From JAIQFF01 sp963725615 (GTDB taxonomy: Bacteria; Acidobacteriota; Terriglobia; Terriglobales; Acidobacteriaceae): 64,000 bases of DNA. The position numbers were made by a program, and so were the translations under genes. This document shows positions 49,670 through 58,223 of this stretch, in pieces (position 1 is the first letter of the stretch; the number at the start of each line of letters is the position of its first letter). The notes under the pieces are model-generated. The model was not told the DNA's origin. It saw only the letters and a program-made list of their open reading frames with translations, and ran no database searches. The stretch is taken from positions 62,001 through 126,000 of the forward strand of contig CAVRZO010000011.1 in assembly GCA_963725615.1 (NCBI GenBank). Direction: 5' to 3'.

Positions 49670-50638
49670 ATGAACTCTGCGACCTTGGCCAGAACCCCCC
49701 GCATTTGCCTCGCCCTGCTCTTGACCGGCGCATCCCTTGCCCAGAATGCTGCCGGAGCGGCCTCTAAGCAGACGCACGCTCCGGTGGCGCGTCCGGCCAT
49801 TGTCGGCGTCGCCCATATTGGATTGAAAACCGACGATCTGGCGGCCGCCCGCAAGTTCTATACCGGAATTCTCGGCTTCGAGGAGCCCTTCAGCCTGGAC
49901 AAGGCGCCTGGCGAAGGCACCGGCCTGCTGCTTACCTATTTCAAGGTCAACGACCACCAATACATCGAATTGTTTCCGGAGCTGACCGATCCCAAGATGG
50001 ACCGGCTGTCCCATATATCTTTCGAAACCACCGATGCCGAGCAGATGCGTGCCTACCTGGCCAGCCGCGGCGTCAAAGTACCCGAGAAGCTCGAACCCAT
50101 GCAGGATGGCAACCGCGGCTTCGACGTCAACGATCCCGACGGCCACGTCGTAGAGTTCGTGGAGTTTCGTCCCGGTTCCCTGCACAGCCGCAACTTCGGC
50201 AAGTTTCTTCCCGAGACCCGCATTTCGCCGCGCATCATCCATGTGGGGGTAGTGGTGACAGACCGTGCCGCGGCAGACCGTTTCTACAAAGACATCCTGG
50301 GATTCAAACTGCAGTGGCAAGGCGGCATGAAAGACACGGACACAGATTGGGTCGCGATGCGCGTGCCCGAAGGAACCGACTGGCTGGAGTACATGCTGAA
50401 CGTGAAGAATCCGAACCCGCATACGCTCGGCGTCATGCACCACTTTTCGCTGGGCGTGCCCGACATACAGGCCGGATACAAGCTCGCAGTCGAGCGTGGC
50501 TACAAGAGTTCGGAGACACCGAAGATTGGCCGCGATGGCAAGTTTCAGTACAACCTCTACGATCCCAACTTCACGCGGGTTGAGTTGATGGAGCCCAAGC
50601 CGGTCCAGAAGCCGTGCTGCTCGCCGATCATCGAATAA
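49670..50638 (+). CDS. Exported VOC-superfamily protein, two glyoxalase-like domains
   Basis: A 322-residue protein with a signal peptide (RTPRICLALLLTGASLAQNAAGA) and two VOC modules. The first starts at GVAHIGLKTDDLAAARKFYTGILGF, the second at IIHVGVVVTDRAAADRFYKDILGF. Metal ligands (His, His, Glu) are visible as GVAHIG, HQYIELFPEL and HHFSLGVPD / RVELMEP. The substrate is unknown; extradiol dioxygenase-type or glyoxalase-type chemistry is possible. I start at ATG 49670; an earlier in-frame TTG is less likely. C-terminus ends KPCCSPIIE. Its being exported is unusual for VOC enzymes. Confidence 0.82.
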   Translation: MNSATLARTPRICLALLLTGASLAQNAAGAASKQTHAPVARPAIVGVAHIGLKTDDLAAARKFYTGILGFEEPFSLDKAPGEGTGLLLTYFKVNDHQYIELFPELTDPKMDRLSHISFETTDAEQMRAYLASRGVKVPEKLEPMQDGNRGFDVNDPDGHVVEFVEFRPGSLHSRNFGKFLPETRISPRIIHVGVVVTDRAAADRFYKDILGFKLQWQGGMKDTDTDWVAMRVPEGTDWLEYMLNVKNPNPHTLGVMHHFSLGVPDIQAGYKLAVERGYKSSETPKIGRDGKFQYNLYDPNFTRVELMEPKPVQKPCCSPIIE

Positions 50639-50663
50639 GGCCGCTTCCGCACTCCAACAGCCC

Positions 50664-50725
50664 TGTCATCCTGAGCGAAGCAGGATCATTCGCTTGCGAA
50701 TGATTCTGCGGAGTCGAAGGATCCC
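50664..50725. repeat. 'tcatcctgagcgaagc...gagtcgaaggatcc' repeat, forward copy
   Basis: Same family as 10974-11035; inner hairpin GGATCATTCGCTTGCGAATG. Lies downstream of the VOC gene. Confidence 0.8.
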
Positions 50726-50807
50726 TGCATTGCGGCACGGGGCCGGAGAGCTGAGTTTCTTTGCTGCGATCGCAGAAGCCCCCGCACCGCGAGGCCACCC
50801 CGCTGCT

Positions 50808-50870
50808 AGGGGTCCTTCGACTTCGTAACTGCTTCGCGCAGCGAAGCAGTCACTCCGCTCAGGATGACAT
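50808..50870. repeat. 'tcatcctgagcg' repeat, reverse copy
   Basis: Opposite orientation to 50664-50725 (AGGGGTCCTTCGACTTCG to GCTCAGGATGACAT). The pair faces each other across about 80 bp, and this copy ends at the truB stop codon. Confidence 0.8.
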
Positions 50871-51778
50871 TATTTTTTGGATGCAAACTGCCGCACCGGC
50901 TCCGCCGCCAGCACGATCCTGGGATGGAAGAGCGTCCCCGCAATCCGGGTTACGATGGCGATCAGTTCCCTTTGCCCGGCGAACACCTTGACCTGCCGTG
51001 CCTGAGATAGCTCCGGCAAATTCACTGAGCGCCCGTTGCGAATGAGGCCGGCCGCTTCCTCGTTGGCTGTAACGCATGGGAACTCGGGCAACAGTTGGCG
51101 CGGGTGAATGAAGAACTCATCAATTGTGCCTGCCTTGCAGGCCGTATCCAGATCCTCCAGGGTGTGGGACTGGCTCAGATCGAACTCGCCCAGTATGGTA
51201 CGGCGCAGCGACTGCAGGTGCGCTCCACAGCCCAGCTCCCGGCCCATGTCGTGGGCGATAGAGCGCATGTAGGTGCCGGATGCCACGCGGGCGCGAAAAC
51301 TGGCTTGATCGCCCTCCACTACCAGGATCTCGAATTCCTTGATCTCCACCTGCACCGGTTTTAGTGCAACTTCCTGGTGCTTGCGGGCCAACTTGTAGGC
51401 CGGTACTCCCTTGATCTTCTTGGCTGAAAACGGAGGCGGCATCTGCTCGATAAACCCCACAAACCGGGCGGAAAGCGCTCGCAATTGTTCAAGTGACACA
51501 TTAACTGCCTGAACCGGTCCCTGTGCCTCCCCGTCGGAATCATAGGTGTCGGTAGCGAAGCCGAAGCGGATCACGCCCTCATAGGTCTTCTCGGACGCAC
51601 CATAGAACTGGGCCAGGCGGGTAAGGTTGCCCGTGACCAGCGGCAGCACTCCTGTCGCCAGCGGATCGAGCGTGCCCAGATGTCCCACCGAAGGTTGTTG
51701 CAGAATCCGGCGTACCCGGTTGACCACGTCATGCGAGGTCAGGCCAGCAGGCTTATCGATGATGAGAACGCCGTTCAT
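50870..51778 (-). CDS. truB: tRNA pseudouridine(55) synthase
   Basis: A 302-residue TruB. The N-terminus is MNGVLIIDKPAGLTSHDVVNRVRRIL, and the catalytic Asp is in GHLGTLDPLATGVLPLVTG. The RNA-binding region includes RVASGTYMRSIAHDMGRELG. It makes Psi55 in the T-loop of tRNA. Start ATG 51778; the 27 upstream in-frame codons look like repeat. A PUA-like tail follows. The usual upstream rbfA gene is absent. Confidence 0.95.
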   Translation of the reverse strand: MNGVLIIDKPAGLTSHDVVNRVRRILQQPSVGHLGTLDPLATGVLPLVTGNLTRLAQFYGASEKTYEGVIRFGFATDTYDSDGEAQGPVQAVNVSLEQLRALSARFVGFIEQMPPPFSAKKIKGVPAYKLARKHQEVALKPVQVEIKEFEILVVEGDQASFRARVASGTYMRSIAHDMGRELGCGAHLQSLRRTILGEFDLSQSHTLEDLDTACKAGTIDEFFIHPRQLLPEFPCVTANEEAAGLIRNGRSVNLPELSQARQVKVFAGQRELIAIVTRIAGTLFHPRIVLAAEPVRQFASKK

Positions 51779-51896
51779 TAGAGTTGGGAGGTTGAGTAAA
51801 TTTGGTAACTTAGTAATCGGGTAATTGAGAAGCTTCCCGGTAACAAGGCTTTCGTCCAACTACTCAATACCAAATTACCAGATTGCCTGACCTCCC

Positions 51897-52595
51897 ATGA
51901 TCCCGATTCGCGACGATCAGCCCCGGTTCAGCACACCCTACGTCACTTATTTTCTGATCGGTCTCAACCTGGTGATCTTCCTTTTCGAGGCCAGCCTGAC
52001 TCCGCAGAGTTTCAAGCTCCTGCTTTTTCAGTTGGGCATGGTACCCGCCAACATCACGGCGTTTCTGGGTGGAACAGGCCGGCCAGGCTTGGTGGCGGCT
52101 TTCCTCCCTATGCTGACCTCCATGTTCCTGCACGGCTCGTGGATGCACGTGATCGGCAACATGTGGTTCTTGTGGATTTTCGGGGACAACATTGAAGACC
52201 ATCTGGGGCACTTCAAATATCTGCTGTTCTATCTCCTCAGCGGGTTGGGGGCAGCATTCGCGCAGCTCGTTCTCAATCCTCATTCCCGCGTCCCTACGGT
52301 TGGGGCGAGCGGGGCGATCGCTGGGGTTCTCGGCGCATACTTCCTTCTGTATCCGCGGGCGAAAGTGTTGATCTGGTTCCCTATTCTGTTTCTGTTTTAC
52401 TTGCCGGCATGGGTAACGCTGGGCTACTGGTTCGCCATGCAATTCGTGAGTGGAGCCGCGACATCACTCGCGAGCTATAGCGAAACCAGCGGCGGCGTGG
52501 CTTTCTGGGCCCACGTGGGAGGCTTTCTTGCGGGCATCATTCTGATCAAAATCTTTCCGGAACGTCCAAGACGTTATCGCTACGGAACGTGGTAA
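51897..52595 (+). CDS. Rhomboid-family intramembrane serine protease
   Basis: A 232-residue polytopic protein with about six helices. The catalytic Ser is in GASGAIAGVLGAYFLLYPRA and the His in VAFWAHVGGFLAGI; the L1 loop motif is HGSWMHVIGNMWFLWIFGDNIED. Rhomboids cut transmembrane substrates in the plane of the membrane. Start ATG 51897 lies 117 bp from the divergent truB start. No substrate gene is evident nearby. Confidence 0.92.
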   Translation: MIPIRDDQPRFSTPYVTYFLIGLNLVIFLFEASLTPQSFKLLLFQLGMVPANITAFLGGTGRPGLVAAFLPMLTSMFLHGSWMHVIGNMWFLWIFGDNIEDHLGHFKYLLFYLLSGLGAAFAQLVLNPHSRVPTVGASGAIAGVLGAYFLLYPRAKVLIWFPILFLFYLPAWVTLGYWFAMQFVSGAATSLASYSETSGGVAFWAHVGGFLAGIILIKIFPERPRRYRYGTW

Positions 52596-52596
52596 T

Positions 52597-52681
52597 GGAC
52601 CTCGGACGCCAGACCTCCGACTTCGGACTTCGGCTAATGGAAGGCGGGGGTCTGAGGTCTGAAGTCCGACGTCTGCCTTCA
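52597..52681. repeat. GTCCGACGTC-type repeat array after the rhomboid gene
   Basis: Units GGACCTCGGACGCC, CTCCGACTTCGGACTTCGG and CTGAAGTCCGACGTCTGCC in series, reaching the folE stop codon. Same family as 256-283, 37655-37790 and 38405-38546. Confidence 0.6.
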
Positions 52682-53278
52682 GACTCCGTTCGCCCGGTTC
52701 CGAATCAGCGACAGAAATTCCGTACGCGTTTCCTGTTCGTGACGGAAGGAGCCCAACATGGAGGAAGTCACGGCAGCGGAATGCTGCTTTTCGACTCCGC
52801 GCATCATCATGCACAGATGGCGGGCTTCAATGACGACTCCCACTCCCTGCGGCTCGATCGCTTTTTGAATGGTCTCTGCAATCTGCGTGGTCAGACGCTC
52901 CTGAATCTGCAACCGCCGCGAAAAGATTTCGATCAAGCGTGGAATCTTGCTGAGTCCGATCACTTTGCCGTTGGGGATGTAAGCCACGTGCACCTTGCCG
53001 AAGAACGGCAGCATGTGGTGTTCGCACAGGCTGAACATTTCGATGTCTTTGACAATCACCATTTCGTCATAGGTGACGGTGAAGAGCGCTTTTTGCAGCA
53101 TCGCGTCAGGATCTTCCTTGTAGCCGCGTGACAAGAATTCCCAGGAGCGGCGGACGCGGTCCGGCGTGCGGACCAGGCCTTCGCGTTCGGGGTCTTCGCC
53201 AATGCGGACAATCATTTCGCGCACCAGTTCTTCGAAGGTGGCGCTGGTCAGAGTGGCTGGTTCTACCGATGGTTTCAT
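52679..53278 (-). CDS. folE: GTP cyclohydrolase I (type IA)
   Basis: A 199-residue FolE converting GTP to 7,8-dihydroneopterin triphosphate. Zinc ligands: Cys and His in FSLCEHHMLPFFGKVHVAYIPN and Cys in EARHLCMMMRG; also QERLTTQIAETIQKAI and GVGVVIEA. The rest is standard. It is encoded in a minus-strand row with two PTPS-like genes, so the triphosphate may feed tetrahydropterin synthesis rather than, or besides, folate. No folate genes (folB/K/P) are adjacent. Confidence 0.96.
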   Translation of the reverse strand: MKPSVEPATLTSATFEELVREMIVRIGEDPEREGLVRTPDRVRRSWEFLSRGYKEDPDAMLQKALFTVTYDEMVIVKDIEMFSLCEHHMLPFFGKVHVAYIPNGKVIGLSKIPRLIEIFSRRLQIQERLTTQIAETIQKAIEPQGVGVVIEARHLCMMMRGVEKQHSAAVTSSMLGSFRHEQETRTEFLSLIRNRANGV

Positions 53279-53349
53279 GGTCCCGTTTCCTTACCGCCGG
53301 GACTTGCCCGGCTGGACAGCCGAGGGCGGCTGTCCCCACGTGTTCCTTC

Positions 53350-53772
53350 TCAGCGACCGATCTCCGCGGCCCCTGCGTACTCGAAGGAATTCATCATGGT
53401 TTCTTCTATGCGTACCTTTTCCAGATGAGCATGAGTGAAGCCTCGCTGCAAAATATCGTAGATGCCGGTGCACAAGTTTTCCGTTGTCGGAACCGTTTGC
53501 ATGAATTCAGCCCGCGTATTCAGATTTTCCAGGTCGAAGCGTTGCAGAATCTCGCGCTGGACGAAACCGTCCAGATCCACCAAGTTGCATACCATGCCCG
53601 TGCTTTCGTCCACTGGGCCGCTGACCGTGACTTCGAGCGTGTAGTTGTGACCGTGGCCGTACGGGTTATTACATTTGCCATAGGTCGCCGCGTTCTCAGC
53701 CTCCGACATGGCATCGCTGTGCAGACGATGCGACGCGGAAAACATATAGCGGCGGGTCAAGTGCGCCTTCAT
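53350..53772 (-). CDS. 6-pyruvoyl-tetrahydropterin synthase-like paralog lacking the catalytic His
   Basis: A 140-residue PTPS/QueD-fold protein. The zinc His residues and the active Cys are present (FSASHRLHS and KCNNPYGHGHNY). However, the catalytic dyad position is FDLENLN, with Leu where the usual motif has DH. Glu in RIEETMMN is present. It is translated from an ATG overlapping the stop of the companion gene (ATGA), so the two are coupled. It could be catalytically different, a pseudo-enzyme partner, or a member with a relocated base. Confidence 0.85.
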   Translation of the reverse strand: MKAHLTRRYMFSASHRLHSDAMSEAENAATYGKCNNPYGHGHNYTLEVTVSGPVDESTGMVCNLVDLDGFVQREILQRFDLENLNTRAEFMQTVPTTENLCTGIYDILQRGFTHAHLEKVRIEETMMNSFEYAGAAEIGR

Positions 53773-54179
53773 GCTTCACCGTAGAAATCGACAAACAGGT
53801 CGGGCGTTTCGTACACCCGCACGCGATGCAGCTGGGCCTTGTTCAGCTTCGCCATCAGGCGTTGCCAGATGGCGATGGCCAGGTTCTCCGTGGTGGGAAT
53901 CCGGTTCGAAAATTCCGGCACTTCCTTGTTCAGGAAGCGATGGTCCATGGCATCGAGTACTTCGCGATTTAGCACTTCCTTCAGTTGCTTAAGGTCAACC
54001 ACGAAGCCGGAGCGGGGATCCACCTCGCCTTTGACCGTGACCTCGAGCGTGTAGTTGTGGCCGTGGCCATTCGGGTTATTACATTTGCCGAAAATCCGCT
54101 GGTTCTCCTCCGGAGTGAGATCCGGATTGTGGTAGTAGTGCGATGCGGCGAATTCGGCTTTGCGCGTGAGATAGACCAT
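53769..54179 (-). CDS. 6-pyruvoyl-tetrahydropterin synthase / QueD-like enzyme
   Basis: A 136-residue PTPS-fold enzyme with complete signature residues: zinc His in FAASHYYHN, then KCNNPNGHGHNYTLEV (zinc His pair and the catalytic Cys), the catalytic Asp-His in AMDHRFLN, and the substrate Glu in RVYETPDLF. The CNNPNGHGHNY sequence resembles eukaryotic PTPS more than the C-x3-HGH form of QueD, so conversion of dihydroneopterin triphosphate to 6-pyruvoyl-tetrahydropterin is favoured, but 6-carboxy-tetrahydropterin synthesis cannot be excluded. Adjacent folE supports a shared pathway. No queC, queE or sepiapterin reductase gene is seen. Confidence 0.88.
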   Translation of the reverse strand: MVYLTRKAEFAASHYYHNPDLTPEENQRIFGKCNNPNGHGHNYTLEVTVKGEVDPRSGFVVDLKQLKEVLNREVLDAMDHRFLNKEVPEFSNRIPTTENLAIAIWQRLMAKLNKAQLHRVRVYETPDLFVDFYGEA

Positions 54180-54201
54180 TCGTTCTGCTTTCTAAAGCTT
54201 C

Positions 54202-55293
54202 TTAAGCCGAGCTGTGCTCGGCTGGGCGCTGCCGTTCTATGATGACGGCGTCCGCCTCTGGGTGGTTTGTGCTGCTTCCATAGGTCCTGCCCTTCCAGCG
54301 TACGCTTCCCTGCTTATGGGAGAGTCTGGACCGCAGTAAAAGATACGCAAAGAGGGGAAGGCCGGCCGGCGATAACGCGTTTGCCTGCCAGGAAAAATGC
54401 GCCCGGCGAACCCGATTGAGAAGAAAACCGTAGACTGCTACCGCCAGGATCGCCGCCACTGCCGCGGGCTTGTAGTGGCCCCGCAGCGTGGCTGTAACGG
54501 CTGCTGCGACTCCACCTGCGATCAGCAGAAATTCCGTCAGTCTAAGCAGGGCAAGGCGGACCGGGGATGGAAATAGCAATGCCAGATTCTTGGTCCAGCC
54601 CTCGCGAAGTTGCGCGAAGCTGCGGTACATACGCGTGCGCACCGCGTCGCCGCCAAAACGAAAGAAGATCTTGCGGCCGGAAACTTTCAAGGCTTTTGCC
54701 AGCGCGACGTCTTCCAGCAGACTATTGCTGACCGCCCCATGCCCACCGATTGCGTTGTAAGCTTCGCGGGCAATCAGGATGTACTGGCCGTTGGCCGCTG
54801 CAGCTGGCGACCGGGGGTCGCTGACCAGCGAAGGCTGGTATGTCGCCGCCAGTTCGGCAAAAATGACGGGCATCACGGCCTTTTCCCAGAACCCGTGAAC
54901 TTCCTGCTCGGGCGAATAGGAGAGCATAGCGGCGCCGCGTTGCTTTGCCTCTGCGACGGCGCGGGCCGTGGATCCGGGTCGATGAACGGTGTCGGCATCC
55001 GTGAACAACAGCCACTCGCCGCCGGCGACTCTTGCTCCCGCAGCCATGGCGTTGTTCTTTCCCGTCCACCCAGAAGGTGGGGCGTCAGCATCCACCACGC
55101 GCAAATGCGGAAACGACTGGGCAATCTCGCGAGTACGGTCGGTCGAAGCATCGTTCACGACGATGATTTCGAAGCCAACCCCGGTCTGGGCCGCCAGCGA
55201 TTCCAGGCAGGCGCCCAGGCAGTCCTCTTCGTTACGGGCCGGCACGATCACCGACACGGTTGGCGTGCTCGACACTGTCTTTGGCGCCACCAT
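54202..55293 (-). CDS. Family 2 glycosyltransferase, HpnB-like
   Basis: A 363-residue GT2 enzyme with an N-terminal GT-A domain: SVIVPARNEEDCLGACLESL, VVNDASTDRTREIA, LLFTDADTVHRPGS (DxD), and LLEDVALAKALKVSGR. Three membrane helices follow near the C-terminus (LLIAGGVAAAVTATLRG, AAVAAILAVAVYGFLLN and LSPAGLPLFAYLLL). The SGWTGKNNAMAAG motif is typical of hopanoid-associated HpnB or CrtQ-type transferases. The acceptor is not known and no hopanoid genes lie in the window. Start ATG at 55293, 25 bp from the divergent thioredoxin gene. Confidence 0.83.
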   Translation of the reverse strand: MVAPKTVSSTPTVSVIVPARNEEDCLGACLESLAAQTGVGFEIIVVNDASTDRTREIAQSFPHLRVVDADAPPSGWTGKNNAMAAGARVAGGEWLLFTDADTVHRPGSTARAVAEAKQRGAAMLSYSPEQEVHGFWEKAVMPVIFAELAATYQPSLVSDPRSPAAAANGQYILIAREAYNAIGGHGAVSNSLLEDVALAKALKVSGRKIFFRFGGDAVRTRMYRSFAQLREGWTKNLALLFPSPVRLALLRLTEFLLIAGGVAAAVTATLRGHYKPAAVAAILAVAVYGFLLNRVRRAHFSWQANALSPAGLPLFAYLLLRSRLSHKQGSVRWKGRTYGSSTNHPEADAVIIERQRPAEHSSA

Positions 55294-55318
55294 AGGCCGA
55301 ATTAGGTATTATAACTTT

Positions 55319-55813
55319 GTGAGACGTACTTCGGTTTTACCCGGTACCCTGGCTCTTCTTCTGACGCTGAGCGGCTGTTACGGCGGCTCCCGGCCTCCCA
55401 ATATCGGTACGGCTGCCCCCGGTTTCACGGTCCAGGACAGCGACCGCAAGATCAGCCTCGACGAACTGCGCGGCAAGGTGGTGGTGCTGAATTTCTGGGC
55501 CACCTGGTGTCCCCCCTGTATTGAAGAGATGCCCTCGCTGGTGCAGATGCAGCAGAAGATGAAAGCCAGGGGTGTTGAGGTATTGGCGATCAGCGTTGAC
55601 GCCGACCAGAGCGCGTACCAGGACTTCCTCAAAGAGCACAAAGTGGATTTGCTCACCGTGCGCGACGCCGAGCAGAAGAGCAATAACCTCTACGGGACAT
55701 TCAAATTTCCCGAGACCTACATCATTGACCGCAATGGAGTCTTGCGCCGCAAGTTCATTGGCGCCATCGATTGGGGCACGCCCGAGATCCTGGATTACCT
55801 CAGCAAGCTTTAG
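55319..55813 (+). CDS. TlpA/ResA-like thioredoxin lipoprotein
   Basis: A 164-residue thiol-disulfide protein. The lipobox LTLSGC at about residues 16-21 predicts a membrane-anchored lipoprotein in the periplasm; the thioredoxin domain has the redox motif WATWCPPCIEEMP and the cis-Pro in KFPETYII. It would reduce disulfides, for example in cytochrome c maturation. The GTG start at 55319 follows a TATTAT box by only 7 bp, consistent with a leaderless mRNA. The in-frame reading upstream belongs to the antisense of the GT2 gene. Confidence 0.87.
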   Translation: MRRTSVLPGTLALLLTLSGCYGGSRPPNIGTAAPGFTVQDSDRKISLDELRGKVVVLNFWATWCPPCIEEMPSLVQMQQKMKARGVEVLAISVDADQSAYQDFLKEHKVDLLTVRDAEQKSNNLYGTFKFPETYIIDRNGVLRRKFIGAIDWGTPEILDYLSKL

Positions 55814-58023
55814 TTCAACTCTTGAGAGTGATTTAGGGTCAGCGCAAGGGCTTCCTGCACCGCAGAATCTGGATTTCGTTTAATCACGGCCGATTGGGCG
55901 GGCAGGTTCTTCTCCAAGTCCGCACGAGCCATCGCAATCGAATCGTATTCCGGCGTGTTTTTGAACTGCTGCATCAAGGACTGCGCCTTCAGAATGCAGG
56001 CGTACGCCAATCGGGGAGAAAGGCCTGAATCGCGCAAAAATAGTCCGTAGCTGTAGAGATCGCTGGCCGTAGCTTGGGAGTCATCCAGCTTTCGATCGAG
56101 CTCGAGAGCATGCTGATAGAGTGGGAGCGCCTGCGCCGTTTTGCCCTGCCCAGATTTGAGTTCCGCTTGGGCGAGGCTGGCCGCGCTTTCCATCTTTGTA
56201 TCTAGGGACTGGACAGCGATCTTCTGAGCCAGCTCGTAAGTCTTGGCGGCCTGATCCAGATGATTCGCTTGAGTCTGGCACTGCGCCAGCCGCAAGACAA
56301 TCGCGATCAGGTTATGTGCGGGCGGGCGGCTGCTTGCCCCGGCTTGCGCCACTTTGTTCAGAAACATCATGTAGTAGGGAATTGCGGCGTCCGCCTTCCC
56401 TTCCCGATCCAGTTCGCCGGCGGTATAGAGATATGCGGCAACTTGTGAACCATCCAGGGCAATCGCCTGCTTCCAGCTTTGAATGGCCTCGTCCCCATGT
56501 CCCAGTTGATTGGCCAGAATGCCATGGTTGACTAACAGATTCACATCCTTGGGGGTATGCCGCAGCGATTCGCTCGTCAACGCATAGGCTTCGTCGAAGC
56601 GATTCTTCTGCGTCAAATAATTAAGCAGCGCATCCCGGGGAGCGGCGTTGGTGGGGTTGACCCGCAGCGCCTGATTCCACGCGGCCGCCGCTTCCTGGAA
56701 CCTTCCCTCTTTGAGTTCCTTCCAGCCGAGATGGGTTTGCAGAGAACTATCGTAGGCATCGAGCGCCGCCGCGCGCCTCAGGTCAGGCAAGCTCTCCTGA
56801 TGAAGCGCCAGGTAGTAGTGCACCTGGTCCACACTGCCCCAGACCAGCAGAACTACCGCCGCCGCAATGCGCAGCCTGCGGGCCGGACGAGAGTTACCCA
56901 CTACCCAGCGCAAGCTGCTTCCCCATCGGTTCCCGGCTTCGGCCGTGGCATCGGACGAACGCTCGCGCGAATTGAGCAATAATGCGGCAATGCGGCTGTC
57001 CCGCAGCTTCCAGATGGCGCCATCCAGGATGAAGTGATGAATGTTCACCAGCGCCGTGAAAATCAGAAAGCTGGCGGCAAAGTCGTAGTGAAAGAGCCGG
57101 CTAGCCACCCAAGGTCCGGGGACGAACAGGGCAATGCCGCCTGCCACCAGCACCGCGAAGTAGGCGAAGGGACGCCAACCGCTCGCGCCTTTTGCACCGG
57201 CCTCACGACGGGCGTAATAGCTGGTGATCCAGAGATATTGGGCGGAGTGCATGACCGCAAACACTCCACTGCTGTAGCGGCTCTGCGGAACGCGCAGCCC
57301 TTCGGCGAGGGACAACACGGTCGGCAAAAGAAACCACAGGCATTGCGTGGAGAAGAGTGTCAGCGCCGGCAACAGCCGCCGCCAGCCCACCTGCTGCGCC
57401 AGTCCAGACCAGCCGTAAGCCGAACAGCCGATGAATGCCGCGCCAAGAAATAAGACGGTAACCGAGCTGATTCGTTCGGGAATTCCCGGCGAGACGAATA
57501 AAGGATCGCTTGAGGGTCCGGTGAGGAAGCTCAGAAGGAGGATCAGATAAGAAATCAGAAATGCCGAGTACAACGCTCGTCGCCCTGCGGCAGAGGGAGT
57601 TGCGCCGCCCCGCCGCGCGAACATCATGAACAGCCCGTAATTTTGCCCGCTGTAGTGCCACGGGCTCCACACCAGGTAAAGCGTGAAAATCCACGGGATG
57701 GCCCGGAACCAGAAGTGCGACAAAATCAACGTCAGCGCAATGAGGGCAGTGATGTGAACCGTAAAAATGCGGTACTTCTGAAAATCCGCCTCATTGTGAT
57801 AGGCGCGATAAATCGTCGCCATGTAATGGGGATAGTTGAAGAGCAGAGCAAGCCCGTAAAACGCGATTGACCATCCCAGCGCGCTCGAACGCGAAGCATA
57901 GTAAGCCAGCAGGAGCAGGGGCGCCGACCAGGCGCCGCATCCGACGATCAGATCCAGCCACGGGTTGTAGACCCAGACCGCAGACGCGGACTCAACTCGC
58001 GGTCCGGGAGTAGATGTTTTCAT
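55810..58023 (-). CDS. Large polytopic membrane protein with C-terminal TPR domain
   Basis: A 737-residue protein. The N-terminal 350 residues or so have about ten hydrophobic helices with conserved-looking polar motifs in or near the membrane: YPHYMATIYRAYHN, SPWHYSGQNYGLFM, MHSAQYLWITSYYARRE and NIHHFILDGAIWKLRD. From about residue 430 it is a TPR domain (DSSLQTHLGWKELKEGRFQEA, AWNQALRVNPTNAAPRDALL and others). The His/Tyr clusters could bind metal, as in membrane diiron or carotenoid-oxygenase-like proteins, but this is only inference. The stop overlaps the convergent thioredoxin stop by 4 bp. Function unknown. Confidence 0.75.
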   Translation of the reverse strand: MKTSTPGPRVESASAVWVYNPWLDLIVGCGAWSAPLLLLAYYASRSSALGWSIAFYGLALLFNYPHYMATIYRAYHNEADFQKYRIFTVHITALIALTLILSHFWFRAIPWIFTLYLVWSPWHYSGQNYGLFMMFARRGGATPSAAGRRALYSAFLISYLILLLSFLTGPSSDPLFVSPGIPERISSVTVLFLGAAFIGCSAYGWSGLAQQVGWRRLLPALTLFSTQCLWFLLPTVLSLAEGLRVPQSRYSSGVFAVMHSAQYLWITSYYARREAGAKGASGWRPFAYFAVLVAGGIALFVPGPWVASRLFHYDFAASFLIFTALVNIHHFILDGAIWKLRDSRIAALLLNSRERSSDATAEAGNRWGSSLRWVVGNSRPARRLRIAAAVVLLVWGSVDQVHYYLALHQESLPDLRRAAALDAYDSSLQTHLGWKELKEGRFQEAAAAWNQALRVNPTNAAPRDALLNYLTQKNRFDEAYALTSESLRHTPKDVNLLVNHGILANQLGHGDEAIQSWKQAIALDGSQVAAYLYTAGELDREGKADAAIPYYMMFLNKVAQAGASSRPPAHNLIAIVLRLAQCQTQANHLDQAAKTYELAQKIAVQSLDTKMESAASLAQAELKSGQGKTAQALPLYQHALELDRKLDDSQATASDLYSYGLFLRDSGLSPRLAYACILKAQSLMQQFKNTPEYDSIAMARADLEKNLPAQSAVIKRNPDSAVQEALALTLNHSQELN

Positions 58024-58140
58024 CACGATTGCAGGACCCGGCGACGCAGGTCCGATCCTGCGCGGATTATAAGTTGCGATGGAGATAGGCGACGTGCACA
58101 GAAGGGTTCAGCTAAGTAACTAAAGTTCTGAGGCAACAAA

Positions 58141-58192
58141 TGGAGGCCGGGCGTCCCCGCCGGCTGGACGGGCGGGACGCCCGTCCTCCAGT
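58141..58192. repeat. 'tggaggccgggcgtcc...ggacgcccgtcctcca' palindrome
   Basis: Arms GGAGGCCGGGCGTCCCCGCC and GGCGGGACGCCCGTCCTCC form an imperfect hairpin around CCGGCTGGACG. Same family as 44677-44702 and 62620-62647. Confidence 0.75.
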
Positions 58193-58223
58193 GGCATTCT
58201 TTTACCTGCTTTACAATTAAAAC

